Positions 31,121 to 43,100 of a DNA stretch of 64,000 nucleotides are shown one piece after another. The notes below the pieces were generated by a model. The model had not been told where the DNA came from, ran no database searches, and saw only the letters and a list, made by a program, of their open reading frames with translations. Numbering within the stretch: the first letter of the stretch is position 1; every line of letters starts with the position of its first letter. The stretch comes from Seminavis robusta (Eukaryota; Bacillariophyta; Bacillariophyceae; Naviculales; Naviculaceae). The translations under genes and the position numbers were made by a program. Location: contig CAICTM010000443.1 of NCBI GenBank assembly GCA_903772945.1, positions 1 through 64,000 of the forward strand, written 5' to 3'.

Positions 31121-32393
31121 GGTGGAGAGACGGATTGGTTGAAGGAAAAGGGTATCGAGTGGGGTATCCCAGGCGAGAAAGAAGGCTGAACTGAAATTAT
31201 TGTGGACTTTTCATGCCCAAGACAGCAACGGCGCAAATTGAGCTTGCCCCTCGCCGGAAGCTTCCGCAGACGACTTCCCTAACTACAATGTCATCATTCT
31301 TCGTTTTAAAAGCTGCATGTAGCTCGGGCAGGATCCAGCTTGGCAATACCTGTACCGCTGAAGTCGGATACCGGTACCGGTACTCCATTCAGGGTTCAGG
31401 GTGCTGAAACGCTAGCTACGGTACCAGTGCCGGCACCGGCAAAAGTCTCGAGCAGCTTTCGTTCCCAGAAGCGAGTCATTGTGGTCATAAATGCATTTCT
31501 TTATTAAATCATACTTTTCGATGGGTGGTACAGCTGACTACCGGTATGACTGTACCCCGCTATGGTACATCAGCGAGAGTTACAGCGTTACAGCCCAGAG
31601 CCCAGCCCACCATGTTTCCTCCGAGTTGAGTTGCCCTTTCTATGCTGTAAAGCCCCCACTTCGGATGGGAAGAGATGTAGAAGGACGAAAGTTTCCGTCC
31701 CAAAACCTATTCCGAGGCGTTCATCCCGCACTTGTACGGCATCATTGGGATGATAATATTGACATTGACAAGCTCATTGACATTATTGTGTTCCTGCCTG
31801 GGAGATTTTGTAACCAAGCGAGTCACTCCGTCTTCACTCCGTCTTCACTCCGTCTTCACTCCGTCTTCACTCCGTCTTCACTCCGTCTTCACTCCGTCTT
31901 CACTCCGTCTTCACTCAGTCTTCACTCATCAGACTTCCCACAGTCTTCCGTCAGTCTTCGCCTCGACTTCACCCAGACAATACCGTGGGGTATCGGTAGG
32001 TTTATCTCTACCAGAGGGGGTTTACTTCTCCTGGTTGGTTGCTCTACTCGAGTACTGCTTGAACCATTCCTTTCCTTGGTTGCCTGGCAAACAAGATCTT
32101 TTGGGATGTATGTTGCTCTACATGCTCGGATCCTAGTATAACTTCAGAGTGGCAGTGAGGGAAGCACAACCAAGTAAGTTGCAAGTTGTGGTGAAGATTG
32201 ATTGCTTCAAGTTGGGCCAGCTTGATGTACCATCCCTTGTTGCGCGGGACAGGAACTCGGTGTGAAGAGGCCTCTGAGGTACAGTGTAGCTCCAATGCCA
32301 CGAGGATGCTTGCGTGTTTGCTAATACGTTTTTAAAACACCACCGATATTACACTTTCATGTCGCATACAAAGCCATGATTCTACTTGACAAC
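31121..32393. other. Gene-poor region with minisatellite
   Basis: Contains GATACCGGTACCGGTAC near 31368, a GTGCCGGCACCGGC stretch near 31427 and the 11-bp minisatellite. The open frame at 31491-32141 spans the minisatellite and is open mainly because the repeat has no stop in any frame. I do not call it a gene. Confidence 0.55.
31823..31932 (+). repeat. 11-bp minisatellite
   Basis: Eight perfect copies of TCACTCCGTCT (31823-31910), one copy with a single change (31911-31921) and one decayed copy (31922-31932). Further partial AGTCTTC units follow to about 31975. Confidence 0.92.
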
Positions 32394-33425
32394 CTAGTTT
32401 GCCAGAAGGGAGGACATGACAATGTTTGGGTCCGCTTGAAGGAGCTGATAGACTGTATTCAATTCATCGGCTTCTTTCTTGGAGGCCACCTCGTTCTTTT
32501 CAGGCCCCCACCGAGCTTTCTTCTCCGAACGCAATTTCAACTTGGATTTCCACCATTTGCCACGGATCCTCTTCTTGGAGTTGGGTGCTGTAGCAGTAGT
32601 CTCAGCCCTCAATACGAGTGATCGACTCGAAATGGCAGGCCACGGAGCGGCTCGAAACAGCGTCTCCAACACACCAGTCCATGAATACCCACTTGCACAG
32701 GCCAAGTGAAACGGGCAGTTGCCTTCGGCATCCTCGACGGCAAACACGGAATGTGGGCTTACTTCCATTATGCCATCGAACGTATCTAGCCGCAGTCGGG
32801 CACAATTATCCTTTGTAGGATCGACCAAGTCCGTCTCAGGAGTACAGGGTGGGGTGCACTTGGTGGCGGCAATGATGTGGAGTGGAAACCGCTTCAAGAC
32901 GGGTCCTTCTTGTGCAGCTTGGTCTCCGTGCAAGCTTAGGATTCTCTCCCAGACAATACGGAATCTGCTGCGGTGGGTTCCTCTCTGTTGGAAGCGTGGA
33001 AGGATGCCAGCCGCTGCGTGCATCAAGAACCGATCACTTCTCTCTTGCTTCAGTTTTGAAAGGGAGATCCCGTTCGAAAGATAGAATGCTCCCTTGACAA
33101 GAAAGCATATGGTGTTCCACATTTCTTTGTCGTCCTTGGAGAGGGTCTTCTCAAGGATCATACCCGAGCTGTCAACGTGGTACGGGTTGTCGTACACTAG
33201 AGCCTTCCACATGTAGGATACGTTTTCGATAGCCGCCATCCATATCTTTAGCGCCTTGTCGTTGGAAAGTTCGCCAATAGAATCGTTTTCGACCATGGCG
33301 ACAATGAGTTCGTACTCTGGTGACTCCAAGAACTCGTCCCAAATCACTTCAAGCGGCACTATTTCTTGGCCTCCTGCGCGTTGTCTGACCCAGACATTGG
33401 CAAACAGAATGGAAAGCAGGATCAT
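32394..33425 (-). CDS. Ankyrin-type protein, 5' end uncertain
   Basis: A 343-residue frame from an ATG at 33425. An in-frame stop lies directly upstream, so either this is the start or an upstream exon is missed. A helical N-terminal half (LVAMVENDSI, SNDKALKIWMAAIENVSY, FLVKGAFYLSNG) is followed by ankyrin-like turns: RFPLHIIAATKC at about residue 183 and NCPFHLACASGYSWTGVLETLF at about 240. A basic, tryptophan-containing tail (KRIRGKWWKSKLKLRSEKK) ends with a short helix. Such proteins are common expanded families in diatoms and probably mediate protein contacts. No catalytic domain is seen. The first residues (MILLSILFANVW) could mimic a short hydrophobic leader. Confidence 0.55.
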   Translation of the reverse strand: MILLSILFANVWVRQRAGGQEIVPLEVIWDEFLESPEYELIVAMVENDSIGELSNDKALKIWMAAIENVSYMWKALVYDNPYHVDSSGMILEKTLSKDDKEMWNTICFLVKGAFYLSNGISLSKLKQERSDRFLMHAAAGILPRFQQRGTHRSRFRIVWERILSLHGDQAAQEGPVLKRFPLHIIAATKCTPPCTPETDLVDPTKDNCARLRLDTFDGIMEVSPHSVFAVEDAEGNCPFHLACASGYSWTGVLETLFRAAPWPAISSRSLVLRAETTATAPNSKKRIRGKWWKSKLKLRSEKKARWGPEKNEVASKKEADELNTVYQLLQADPNIVMSSLLAN

Positions 33426-34311
33426 TTATACGTAGATCTCGGTAGGCAGGCAGTTGATACGAGCAGCAGGGATCTTTGCAAACGTTCGCGATTGTAATTT
33501 GTGGGCCTATGGTGCAGGTAGGCAACTGACCGTGCTGGTTTGAAGGATCCCCAAACGATGTCGTTGGTTTCCGTTTCAATTCGAAAACGACCCTCCGATG
33601 TTGTCATCTCAAGTCGGTCTACCGGTGCGGTAAGGAGATCGTTTCAAGACAACTGTCTCCAACCAAGCTTTGTTATTCTTGTAGCGTGCTGTTTGAGTGA
33701 CAGTCGTCACCCATCTCCCAAGCTGTGGGTCTTCTTCCCACCGTTGATAGACCATGCAATCCACACGTTTCGCCTTGAAAGCACACAATCGTTCAAACAT
33801 CAACTCCGGGTACCCGTACCGGTATGCATACCGGTGGCGGTGTTTCAGACTGCTACATATCAGTGAAGCTTCCGGTAACCCAAACCCCTGGTTATCCATG
33901 GATGGGATGGGGCGTACCGGTACCAGTACCATCAACTCGTCACTGATTCTGACGACTACAGCGGGAGTGCAAGTCAATTTGCCGGAACATCTCCACACCA
34001 CAAATTCAAGTGTGACGTTCTCGAGAACTTTTCTTTTCTCACACCTTTTGCAACTGCATCCACAAGTACATGTATCCAATACAAGAGGAAGAAAGAATCT
34101 CCATACTGCCCTACGGTATTACTAAAACATCTGCTCTGGCTAGCTAGCCATTAGAAGAACATTGCAAGTTCAGCAAGGACAGCTGCAAGGACCACGTTTG
34201 CAAAAGCAGGAGTGTTGGTGCAGATTTTGCATTTTGGTATCTCAAGGGATCTTCTATCTCCTGGATCCATTTTTTAATATAAGAAGTAACTCTTGTGCCT
34301 AGTTGTAAACC
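33426..34311. other. Divergent intergenic region
   Basis: About 890 nt. Dense in palindromes: GGTACCCGTACCGGTATGCATACCGG near 33808 and GTACCGGTACCAGTACC near 33915. It also holds GGCTAGCTAGCC near 34139. No gene supported. Confidence 0.55.
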
Positions 34312-37300
34312 ATGGCGAAATTGACGTTTGTTTTCTGGCTACTTGCCATTGGCAATGCCAGTGCTGCAATTGGTCCTAATCAAAGGGGAGGATTTTCCTT
34401 GCAACCATTCTTGACCAAATATCGAGGTGGCGCTGTGGAGAAGAAGCAAGCACCCAGCAAGGCTCCTGAAAGTGTGACAAGCCAGAAGATTGCCCCATTG
34501 TCGCAAAAGGCGACCTTGACAGAAAAAGAAGCACTATTGGTAGCAGATATTGAGCTTTTGAGTAAGATCTTGTCCGAAACAGTGCAGAGAGGAAGTCCCA
34601 AAGTGCATGACTTGTATGAAGAGTTCCGCAAATATGGTTTGACGCGGTAAGTCTACAATGAAACAAAATTCTAGCCAAATATGAGGCTGATCAGGAATGT
34701 AGTTATAACAATTCTCACACAGACTTCCTTGCAATTTTATGCAAAATATTCCCTCATCAGTGCTGCGGATGTCAATGATGATGCAGCCTTGGAGAAAATG
34801 ATTGAAGAGGCCAAAAAATTGACGGCTCAAGAAGCTTTGGGTGTTATGCGAATGTTTGCCATGGCCTTGAACTTGGTCAATGCTGCCGAAGTCCAGGATC
34901 GGCTGCGCAATATTCGCGACTTTGCTCGCGAAAGTGATGATTCTTCGGGTCCACTTCCAATTATTGAGGATAGCATGCGAGGAACCATGGATGTTCTGCT
35001 TAATACCAATGCAGCCACCAAACAAGAAATCTTCCAACAGCTCTTGAAGCAAAAGGTTGAAATTGTATTGACGGCCCACCCAACGGAAGTGGCTCGTCGA
35101 TCTATGCTTCGCAAATACCGTCGTGTGGCAGAAATCCTGGCCATGTTGAAACGACCGGACTTGCACAAGTACGAAAAGGACCAGGAAATTAGCAATCTAC
35201 GCCGAATCATCTCCTCTGCCTGGGGAGCCGATGAAATTCGTCGTGTCAAACCGACACCTCAACAAGAAGCTTCGGGAGGGATTGCCATTCTGGAGTCGGT
35301 CTTGTGGGATGCCGTGCCTGCCTACCTGCGAAAGCTAGATGCCCAATGCCAAATTACATTGGGCAAGGCACTCCCGGTGGACGCCTGCCCCATCAAATTT
35401 GCATCTTGGATTGGTGGTGACCGTGATGGAAATCCGAATGTGACACCAGAGGTGACTCAAGAAGTTGTATTGACCCAACGACTTCGAGCAGCTCGGCTTT
35501 TTCTGGGAGACCTGTTCACTTTGCAATCGGAATTGGCCCTCTCGTCGGCTTTCTCGGATGAAATGAACGAATACGCAGACACACTCGAGGTCGGAGTGCA
35601 CAAAAAGGAAAAATACCGAAGGGTGATTCTTCATTTGATTAAACGTCTTGTCAAGACAGCACGGGAATGCGAAAAACAATTGGCAGCCATGTCATCCAGC
35701 GAGACATTCACTCGCCCTCAAATTGATCAAACCGTCACTGGCTGGGAAGATGTGGAACCAATCTATGAAGCAGAAGAGCTGATGGAACCTCTCCGTATCA
35801 TGCACGATTCATTGAAGAGCACTGGGTTTGAGTTGGTGGCCAATGGCAGGATCTTGGACATTATTCGCCGTGTAAACGTCTTTGGTTTGACCTTGGTGCC
35901 CTTGGATATTCGGGAAGAAAGCACCAAGCACACAGAGGCGTTGGATGCCATCACGCGTTGGCTTGGCGTGGGGTCCTACAAAGAATGGAGCGAAGAGGCG
36001 AGATTGAACTTTCTCCAGTCCGAATTGTCCAACAAACGACCCTTCTTCCGTATTCGCGACCTTGACTTGCTTGGATTCGACGACGGTGTGAGGAAGACTC
36101 TGAGGACATTTTTCACTGCTTCAACCTTGAAGCCCAGCTCTCTTGGAGCATACGTGATTAGTCAGGCACAGACCGCCAGTGATGTTTTGGCCGTCATGTT
36201 GCTGCAGAAACAAGTTGGCATGACTCCAGATCGAGGAAGTATGATGCGCGTGGTTCCTTTATTTGAAACTCTGGATGATCTTGAAAACGCCGCCAAGGTC
36301 CTTGATACCCTCTTTTCCATCCCGACCTATGCAGGAGCAATCAAGGGAAAGCAAGAAGTCATGGTCGGATACAGTGACAGTGCCAAGGATGCAGGTAGAC
36401 TTGCTGCGTCATGGGCGCTATACAACGATCAGGAAGAGATGGCAGCAATGGCCAGGAAGCATGGTATCGAACTCACCTTTTTCCACGGCAAAGGAGGAAC
36501 CGTGGGTCGTGGTGGCAACCCAGCACTCTATCGAGGTATCCTTTCGCATCCGCCAAATGTAAGTATTCTGCGTTTTTACGAGCGACTCGAGTGGTTTTTG
36601 GGACTGTCACTCATCTCCTTGCGCGATCACGGCGAAATCTTTTAGACCATCAATGGACGTTTCCGTGTCACGGAGCAAGGAGAGATGATCACTCAGAACT
36701 TTGGAAACCCTAACATTGCTGAACACACCCTTGACATCTACACAGCAGCTGTCTGTCGTGAAGCTTTCACAAAGCACGTCGAACCATCCAAGAAGTGGCG
36801 TGAGCAGATGGATCGAGTTTCGGCAAGCTCTTGCGCTGATTACAGGCAATTGGTGCGAGGTGAACCCCGGTTCGTGCCCTACTTTCGACAGGCAACCCCG
36901 GAACTAGAGCTAGGCAGTTTGAACATTGGTAGTCGTCCCTCGAAGCGCAACCCTAAGGGCGGAATCGAATCTCTCAGAGCAATTCCATGGACATTTGCGT
37001 GGACACAAACAAGAACACATTTGTCTGCATGGCTTGGAGTCGGCGCCGGGTTAAATGTGAAGGTATGTTGTAGTCCGTGGAACCCGTGAAAGTGACATCG
37101 GCGATGGATTCTCAAAGCGTCCTGTTGGATTCTTGTTGACATCAGGACCAGGCTGAGATGGAGACCTTGCAGGAGATGTACAGCAGCTGGCCATGGTTTC
37201 GTGAGACCGTTGATTTGATCTCCATGATCGTGTCCAAGACTGATTTCTCTATTTCGAAAAACTACGATGATATGCTCGTTGATAAGTCTGGGGGTTTGAT

Positions 37301-37598
37301 GCGACTCGGCGAGGAAGTTCGAGAGAAGCTGGTCGAGACTCGTAAGGCTGTGCTCGACGTGACCAAGACCAATGCTGTTGGTGGGGCACATGTAGCTTTG
37401 CTTCGAGCGTCTTCCACCATTCGACACCCGTACGTTGACCCGGTCAACGTGATTCAAGCGGAGTTGTTGAAGAGGTATCGTGCTATGGACAAGCGAGAAG
37501 ATTTGTCCCCTGAAGAGGAAGAGGAGAAGAATGTGCTGAGAGACGCATTGATCATGTCAATCAACGGAATCGCACAGGGAATGAGGAACAGCGGATAA
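34312..37598 (+). CDS. ppc: Phosphoenolpyruvate carboxylase with N-terminal signal peptide
   Basis: Four exons placed by frame and family sequence: 34312-34646, 34761-36558, 36646-37062 and 37146-37598, with introns of 114, 87 and 83 nt, giving 1,000 residues. The enzyme fixes bicarbonate onto PEP to make oxaloacetate. Diagnostic parts are VLTAHPTEVARRSMLRKY (catalytic His), GGDRDGNPNVTPEVT, VMVGYSDSAKDAGR and FHGKGGTVGRGGNPALYRG, then HPPN/TINGRFRVTEQGEM spanning the second intron. The C-terminus ends MRNSG where most PEPCs end in NTG. The N-terminus (KLTFVFWLLAIGNASA) is a signal peptide with Ala rather than an aromatic residue after the likely cleavage site. This suggests a compartment between the plastid membranes, or the ER, rather than the stroma (inference). 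The plant-type phosphorylated serine at the N-terminus is not seen. Confidence 0.93.
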
Positions 37599-37859
37599 AC
37601 TATCTATTGACTGGGTCGAATGTTCAATCAGGGCATAGGTGGAGCATAAAATCCTGTAACTTGGTTGTCTCATTTCTCTTGATGCATTCATTAGATTGCC
37701 TCTCAGCAGCCATACAAACGAACTGGTTTTCGTAGTGTTCAACAACTACCGGTGAACATTGACGTTGGTTCAATTGGTTGTCGTTCAGCAGAGCACAAAT
37801 CCAGCACTCCAAGGTTCAGCCCTGTTTTTCAATTGGTGAAACTCTTCCTGGCAAGCTAG

Positions 37860-40115
37860 CTAGTTAGTGACAGAAGCACCCCCTGTGCCAACGTGTCTTG
37901 TCGCCTTTGTGTCATGAGCAATCTTGGTCAGCCAAGCATCATCTAGGACATGCCCTGCCCAGGGCTCAAAGTTTCGTCCAGCCTGTACAAACTCAAAGTG
38001 CATTGCTGTGGCATTCTCGACCGTCACTCGACCGTAGCCATATACACCTGGTATGTACTTCTTTGTCCAGACAGTGTCAAACACGGTATTGTTCTCCATA
38101 CGAGCACCTGCTGAACCCACAGTGATATGCAAAGGTCCGCCATTGTTACACTTGTTTTTGTAGAGCCCCTGGCAGGTCCGTAGGTATGCATGGTAGTGCC
38201 CTCCCAGCACCAAGTCGACGTTGTATTTCAACAGGAGTTCTTCCAATTCTACCCTTAGTTCCACTCCAACCCTGTAGTCCTTTGTGTCAAGCTCAGCCTC
38301 ATAGAAGGGTCGATGAATCTCCAGAATAACCCATGGAAGCAAGGATCTATCCACAGATTTTAAGTCCTGTTCCAACCAGAGATGCTGAATGGATCCTGGT
38401 GCCAAGTCGTGCTCTGAAGACAGCATGATGGTATGAACATTGGCCATGTTGTAAGAGTACCAAAACACCCCATTGCTTCCTTTGCTGCGTGGCATCGTGA
38501 ATTGATTGGCAGTGGGGACACCACATTCTCCAAAGGAATCATGGCCAAAGTTACCCCAATAGGGATGATACCCGGCAGATGAATTGACTCCGGATGGATC
38601 CTTGCCACCGCTGCCTCCCTCTGTGTGATCATACTCATGGTTGCCCACTCCAATCATGAGTGGTACATGAGGTGTGAAAGAGGAGATCATGTGGAACCAT
38701 TCATCCCACACATGCGCCACTCCCACTGCATAGCTCAAGTCTCCAAAGTGATGAACCGCGCGAATTGGACGGCTGCCATGTAATTCTCGGGCAGCCATGG
38801 CCGAAGTCCAAACTCCACCATCTCCCCAACCCAATGCAGGGCAGCCTTGATCACCATAGACCAGAAACGAAAACGGAGGGGAGTCACCCGCTACAACTGG
38901 AGCAGATTGGAATGAGTACGTGTCCGACCAGGTGATCTCTTGGTGGAACTCTTGGTTGTCATCTTGGGCTGCTTCTTCCAGTCCCACACGATATTGATAT
39001 GTCATGTTGGGAGCCAACTCTTGCAGTCTCACAACATGCATGATACCAGGTGGCTGATATTTTCCTGGTTCTCGCCGAGTGGCTGGTTCTTGGCACATGT
39101 CCTCGTTCGTGTAGGTATGACTCTGGCCCTTTGCAGTGTGATCCAAGGAATCGATTCCATACTGCACTACCGGTGTGCCATTCAGGTACCCGGTAGTGAA
39201 TTGAACCACCATTTCATCCAGGGTATCGCCAAAGGCAATATGAATGGCCGTAGGGGTCTTGTGGGCATCGACAAGATACAAATCATTGGATGTGGCCAAA
39301 TGATCATACTGGTAAATTGCAGCTGTTCCTTTTTTCTGACGCGAAGGTGCCTTATCGTAAAGAGAAAACTGGCACGTGTCACGCCGCAGGATGGGAAAGC
39401 TTGGAAAGTACCAGGAGTTGTTTTCGTCGCGAACACTCTCGATACCATGGGGTGAGTGCCTCTGAGAGGTCGCTCTTGCTTGTGCAATGGTGGCAATTTC
39501 CAATATTTCATCGTCGCAGACTAGAACCAGGATATCATTGTCCGTCACGATACCCTTTGTGTCGGCCCATCGAATCTTGACGGAATCTCTGGCATGAATA
39601 TGGGTGCGATCCCATTCGAGGTGGATACCATTCTCCTTATTCTCTGCGTTCTCATGATCTAGGACAACGTCACGTGCTTTCAAGATTTCATAGAGCGGAT
39701 TCTCCAAGGCATTCAGGTAGTTTCCACTGATAGGATCCACCACGGACAGAATGGTGGGAAGCGTGTGTGCCGAGGTGGTAGGATCACCCCTTGTCCTCGT
39801 CTGAATGACGTTTGATACAACACCAAAATCCTGAACCGATTGCCATCGGCCAACAAGGAGGATAGCAACGAACCAACCAAGAATCAGGCGAAGGCTCCTG
39901 AAGATGCCATGTTTGTAGAGCGTGCTCTCGTTGCAGCGAGCGGAGGATGGGTTGCTGTCGTCGAACAACATCTTCATGGCAGACAACAAAGGACCCCGGG
40001 CGGAAGGAAGAAGAAAACTGAGAGCGCAACTCCACACAGAAGTTGATTGGTAATGTGGAGAAGAACCGAAAGAGATCGAGGAGGAATATTCCGAAATGGG
40101 TCCTTTAAAAGACAT
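37860..40115 (-). CDS. Purple acid phosphatase with membrane anchor
   Basis: The product is 751 residues. An alternative start at methionine 46 would keep the membrane segment at about residues 75-95 (LRLILGWFVAILLVGRW). The C-terminal half has all five metallophosphatase blocks in order: YGDQG, GDLSY, GNHEY, EIHRPFY and GGHYHAY, which supply the ligands for the two-metal centre. A fibronectin-like N-terminal part with MVVQFTTGY and PVVQYG precedes it, as in plant high-molecular-weight purple acid phosphatases. These enzymes release phosphate from organic esters at the cell surface or in vacuoles, so a role in phosphate scavenging is inferred. It is tail-to-tail with the PEP carboxylase gene, about 260 nt apart. 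It is longer than plant homologues because of the N-terminal extension. Confidence 0.88.
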   Translation of the reverse strand: MSFKGPISEYSSSISFGSSPHYQSTSVWSCALSFLLPSARGPLLSAMKMLFDDSNPSSARCNESTLYKHGIFRSLRLILGWFVAILLVGRWQSVQDFGVVSNVIQTRTRGDPTTSAHTLPTILSVVDPISGNYLNALENPLYEILKARDVVLDHENAENKENGIHLEWDRTHIHARDSVKIRWADTKGIVTDNDILVLVCDDEILEIATIAQARATSQRHSPHGIESVRDENNSWYFPSFPILRRDTCQFSLYDKAPSRQKKGTAAIYQYDHLATSNDLYLVDAHKTPTAIHIAFGDTLDEMVVQFTTGYLNGTPVVQYGIDSLDHTAKGQSHTYTNEDMCQEPATRREPGKYQPPGIMHVVRLQELAPNMTYQYRVGLEEAAQDDNQEFHQEITWSDTYSFQSAPVVAGDSPPFSFLVYGDQGCPALGWGDGGVWTSAMAARELHGSRPIRAVHHFGDLSYAVGVAHVWDEWFHMISSFTPHVPLMIGVGNHEYDHTEGGSGGKDPSGVNSSAGYHPYWGNFGHDSFGECGVPTANQFTMPRSKGSNGVFWYSYNMANVHTIMLSSEHDLAPGSIQHLWLEQDLKSVDRSLLPWVILEIHRPFYEAELDTKDYRVGVELRVELEELLLKYNVDLVLGGHYHAYLRTCQGLYKNKCNNGGPLHITVGSAGARMENNTVFDTVWTKKYIPGVYGYGRVTVENATAMHFEFVQAGRNFEPWAGHVLDDAWLTKIAHDTKATRHVGTGGASVTN

Positions 40116-43100
40116 GATTTGAAAACATTTCGGATTTTGGTAGTCAGAATTCGGTTATTTCGGGCGAATCTTTCGAATCGAATCTTTCTTCCTCAGAAAA
40201 ATCCATGTTGCGCGCAGCGCAACAAGTTGCGCGGCGAGCTCCGCAAAGCGGAGAATGATGAGAACACCAGTATACAGGATGACTTCTTTCACCCCTGACA
40301 GGTGTCAAAATGAATTCTCGTTTTGGCCAAACCAAAATCGGAAGCGGTCATTTCTGACAAAAAAGGTCATTTCGCGAATCCTGCATAGCAATGACTACTT
40401 CCTAGAAAGAAAAGATTGAAGAAAATAAAATGCATTTTACCACCATGGCAACAGTGTTGACCAAATGGCTATTAGCTTTACCAATACATTGATCTGATTG
40501 ACTCTTTGCTAGCAGTAGCTCCCCAACACACTCACAGGCACTCTCCTTGAAAAGAGTCAATCAACTCCAAGGTTTTCCATGGAGCCTCTATGAAAAACCA
40601 GGCTTGGATTCCATTTTGTTGTCATTCTACCTTGGATTTCTCTATGGGGAAAGGTGATCCTGTCCTCACTCTCAGCACTCAATCTGCACTGTAGAGTATG
40701 GTAGAGGAGTGGGTGGCCTTGCATGAAGACTGGAGCACCCATCCCAAAGGTTCAAAGGAGAATTGTTGACTTGATGGCATAAAAATGGAGCAGATTTCAT
40801 GCCAGTCAACCAGTCAAGACAGTAGTAGAGAAGCTGCTGCTTGTTGATTTCGTAGTAGCAATAGCAAAGACTTCATGGCCGCTACTCGTAAAAGGCGTGC
40901 ATCATGGTTGGTTGCTCCGTAAAAGAGGCTCCACCGATCGATTCGATCAATCTGCCGAACGGAAGAAGCAGGTTGTTTCCAGTCGCCATTGTCGAGGGGT
41001 CGCTTGTTGCAATAGTAGTAGTCGCTTGTTGTTGCGGTAGAGGCGTCATGGTCGCTCCGTTTGCTCGCTCCGGTGTCATGGTCGCTCCGTGGAAGAAGAA
41101 AGAAGTCATCAACCGAATCGATCGGCCGATCGATCGAACGGCTGCCGCTGCCGCTAGCCAACCAAGAGGAGCCTGTCATGGTGGAGATGTCTACAAGAGG
41201 AGTAGCCGCTGTAAAGAGGAAGGAGATAGTACCATCTTGATAGAGTCAATAGAGAGTAAAGATAGAGGTATGGATCGAAATAATAAAAGAAGAAGAGGTG
41301 TACGAGTGGCTTGGATCGATCCGAGTGATGTCAGTGGAGCTTAAGGTTAAGGCTATATGTCCCTTAAGTCTTTTCACGGAACGTTCCTGGAAGTTCCGGT
41401 TCGCATGCGAATGTCGTACCGGGAGCGGGCTTGCGTTTGTCTCGATAGTTTAGATTCAGCCTGTACCGCTCTGTCAACAACAAGAAATCAGCCCAACAGA
41501 ATATGGATACTGTTGCACAGCAAGCACAGCAGCGGCACAGCATTCCGCACAGCAGCAGCGGCACATCGCACATCATTGGCATGACAATCGCCCCCCTTTC
41601 AGTCTATCAGAAGGAATGATACCATACAAAAACAGCAACAATAGTGCCATTCTGAATTCAGGTCAGCAGAGCTCTTGGGTTGGGTGTCCCATCTCCGCAT
41701 TTTCAAGCCTTTTTTGTGGTACTGACCTACTTACGTCTACCCTTTTTCCAGCTGAACTGGGAAAAAGTTGGTCTCTAATTGGGATGCATGATGATTGGAT
41801 TCGATTCATGACATCATCACTTCCGGATTCATCATTGATGTTGCAACCGAGACCTGAAATGCACATCAACCGATCAACCGCTTGCAGCAATGCGTTCATC
41901 ACCATGTCGCTTGCTGTTGTTGCCGCTCTTGAATCTACCCTCATTGGACATCGATATATAATTACGAAAGCACTCATGGCTCCATGGCGACAGTTGCACT
42001 TGAGATGCACACTGCTTGCAACGGCAGATAAAGCACAGCAATCCGAGTTATCCTCATTGTGATATAATCTTTGGCTTTGGCTGATCAGATAATGCGATTG
42101 GATAAGATACGCTACCACCACTTCAGGCAGGAGCGAAGCGTTGGACCACTCTTTGATTGAGCATGCAAGTCGCGTGGGGATGGCTCTGTATCCAAGCTTG
42201 ATTGACCGAAAAAGAATCGAATCCTTGCACCTACATATACTCTGCAGCTACATGTACCGTATCAAGCCTCAGTCAATCGGATCGTCTCTGGTCCAGAAGT
42301 GAAAGTCATCCTCATTGAAATCATGCCAGCTCGGGAAGGTTTTCTTTTCTCGGCCCATGTCAGTCAAGTTGGTGAATTTTGAAGAGCAAGGGTAAGTCGC
42401 TGGTTTTCTTGGTTACCGGCTCGCACATGTACTGTGCTATATGATAGCGTAGATCATAACTCAATTAGTAACATAGAATATACTATCCAATTATACAATT
42501 ATACAATTATACAATAATCATTTCATTTGGAGTGACCGTATCCATGGGAATGCCATTGAATATTCTATTGATGATGATGAGAGTGGAGATTTGTAATATG
42601 GGTTTCATTTGGTTGATTTACTGTTTTGCGTCACGATATGAGTCGGCTTTTGGCTGATCTGCGAGAACAATCAGTGACCTCCTTCTGTGCTACCTGATTC
42701 TGCCCACGTGTCAGCTATGAATGCGTTCATGCCGATGGCCCATGCAGATGCAATGTACTTGTATTGTGGTGTTGTGTCTGTTGCCGTTGCGTTGATGATG
42801 CTGGGAAAGATGGCTTCGAAAGATACAGCATACTGGTACTGTAGCACTAAGAAGGGGGTTACAGCACTAATGTTTGCGACAGACTAGGGGTAGGGGTTTT
42901 GAAACACTCCAATCCTGCACAGCGCAACATGGGTGGCGTGCACCAAAAAGCTTCTGAAATGCGAATGAACTGATGCCAAGCTACTCCTTGCATCACCACC
43001 GGAATTTTCCAGTCCTGTAGAGCTGTGTACACGTGCTACTACAAAAGTTCAATTTGTTGATGTGAAAAGCACTTGGGAATGACATGGATGAACTCAACAA

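Noticed and set aside
31491-32141. A 216-residue frame with an 11-residue repeat
   Set aside because: Its length depends on the minisatellite, which has no stops, and its flanks show no domain.
41663-42121. A 152-residue minus-strand frame in the gene-poor region
   Set aside because: No recognisable domain and no intron signals. Chance length is plausible.
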